Assembly (NCBI RefSeq): GCF_052324685.1
Contig: NW_027506890.1
Location: 358,890 to 422,889, forward strand
DNA from: Brachyhypopomus gauderio
Taxonomy: Eukaryota; Chordata; Actinopteri; Gymnotiformes; Hypopomidae
Length of the DNA: 64,000 bases
Direction of reading: 5' to 3'
In this document: piece after piece, positions 59,123 to 64,000 of the stretch
Position numbering within the stretch: the stretch's first letter is position 1
How the letters are laid out: every line of letters begins with the position of its first letter
Notes under the pieces: generated by a model
What the model was told of the DNA's origin: nothing
Seen by the model: the letters and a program-made list of their open reading frames with translations, nothing else
Databases searched by the model: none
Position numbers and translations under genes: made by a program

Positions 59123-59167
59123 CTGAGATATTGAGAACACAAGACTGTGTGTGTGGGTGTATAAGAG
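59123..59167 (+). repeat. 45-bp dispersed direct repeat, copy 2
   Basis: Second copy, 2226 bp from the first, within the inferred ptpn1 3' UTR. The one difference is C for A after cacaaga. Confidence 0.85.
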
Positions 59168-59420
59168 TGGGTGTGTGTTTAATGGGGAATAACAGCAGTT
59201 TGGCTGAGTTTTTTTTTCTCTGCATCGTTTCCCAAACTGGGAAGGGGGGAGAGGACAAAACCAAAATAAAATGATAATTTGAATAGAGAGACGGATCACA
59301 CTGGGAGACATCTCCCTCTCCATCCTCATCATTCCCCTCCTCGAATTCTCTAAGCAGGTAGAGAGGGCTGGCTGGCCAGCAGGACCTATTCCCCCACCCC
59401 AACACTATCCACTGATGAAT

Positions 59421-59421
<1 letters not shown>

Positions 59422-59477
<56 letters not shown>
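59422..59477. repeat. (GA)n microsatellite just after the ptpn1 stop
   Basis: (CU)n in the ptpn1 transcript, about 50 nt past the stop codon. A polypyrimidine tract of this kind is a potential PTB-binding site. Confidence 0.95.
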
Positions 59478-59480
<3 letters not shown>

Positions 59481-59528
59481 GGAAGACGGAGACAGAGAAA
59501 GAGAGAGCGAAAGAGAAAAGAAAAAACA

Positions 59529-63858
<4,330 letters not shown>

Positions 63859-64000
63859 CTGGTGAGGGGTGGGGTGTTGGGGGGTGGAAGAGAGAAAATC
63901 ACATAATAAAGCAGCATACAGTTACAGTCATACAGGTGCAGCTGTGGAGAAATTACCAGAGGTGTCTGTGGTTTAAAAAAAAAAAAAAAAAAAACACCAC

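Larger units (their letters stand above)
55945..59528 (-). other. Probable ptpn1 3' UTR, repeat-rich
   Basis: Minus-strand sequence after the ptpn1 stop begins CT-rich, then carries (GA)n/(CT)n at 59422-59477, (CA)n at 58945-59034 and 58227-58293, and a C22 run at 57841-57862. The first canonical AATAAA on the minus strand is 55966-55961, followed by a U/GU-rich element (ttttggttttgttttg). If used, the 3' UTR is about 3.6 kb. No exon of another gene was recognised here. Confidence 0.45.

Overview
The window is vertebrate genomic DNA, most likely from a teleost fish. Genes are split into short exons with canonical GT/AG junctions. Noncoding DNA is AT-rich and full of long (CA)n, (GA)n and (AT)n microsatellites, and there are relics of Tc1-type, hAT-type and poly(A)-tailed elements. 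No bacterial or viral gene organisation is visible. The species cannot be named from the sequence alone.

Five protein-coding genes can be supported by reading exons and checking that every junction keeps frame. On the minus strand, right to left: ptpn1 (PTP1B; the 5' exons lie beyond the right edge; CDS 59529-63858), peds1/tmem189 (31367-34517), ube2v1 (20104-27006) and a riboflavin transporter of the slc52a3 type (14388-16304). On the plus strand there is one intronless gene, cebpb (36683-37522). The order ube2v1, peds1, cebpb, ptpn1 matches my knowledge of human 20q13.13, which independently supports the gene names.

Layout: 1-14387 is a gene-poor, microsatellite-rich stretch downstream of slc52a3. 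14388-16304 is slc52a3. 16305-20103 has no recognised exon. 20104-27006 is ube2v1, with a dead Tc1-like transposon in intron 2. 27007-27600 is a short spacer holding a 178-bp hAT-like MITE. 27600-31366 is a repeat-poor, AT-rich stretch best explained as a long peds1 3' UTR. 31367-34517 is peds1 with a CCAAT-rich promoter. 34750-36400 holds two (AT)n tracts and a near-perfect hairpin. 36380-38010 is cebpb with TATA and CRE-like elements and a probable poly(A) signal. 38010-55940 is an 18-kb gene desert with several CpG-containing patches, an interstitial telomere-like array and a recent poly(A) retroelement. 55940-63858 is the 3' part of ptpn1.

The genes are not a pathway; they are a conserved neighbourhood. 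ube2v1 and peds1 are head-to-tail with matching intron phases, so the Kua-UEV read-through fusion known in humans is structurally possible here. Two points deserve attention: a +1 base in a conserved ptpn1 exon that breaks the frame before the Q-loop, and a 25-bp inverted repeat (24/25 paired) about 0.9 kb upstream of the cebpb start. I found no convincing evidence for a wholly new biological system.
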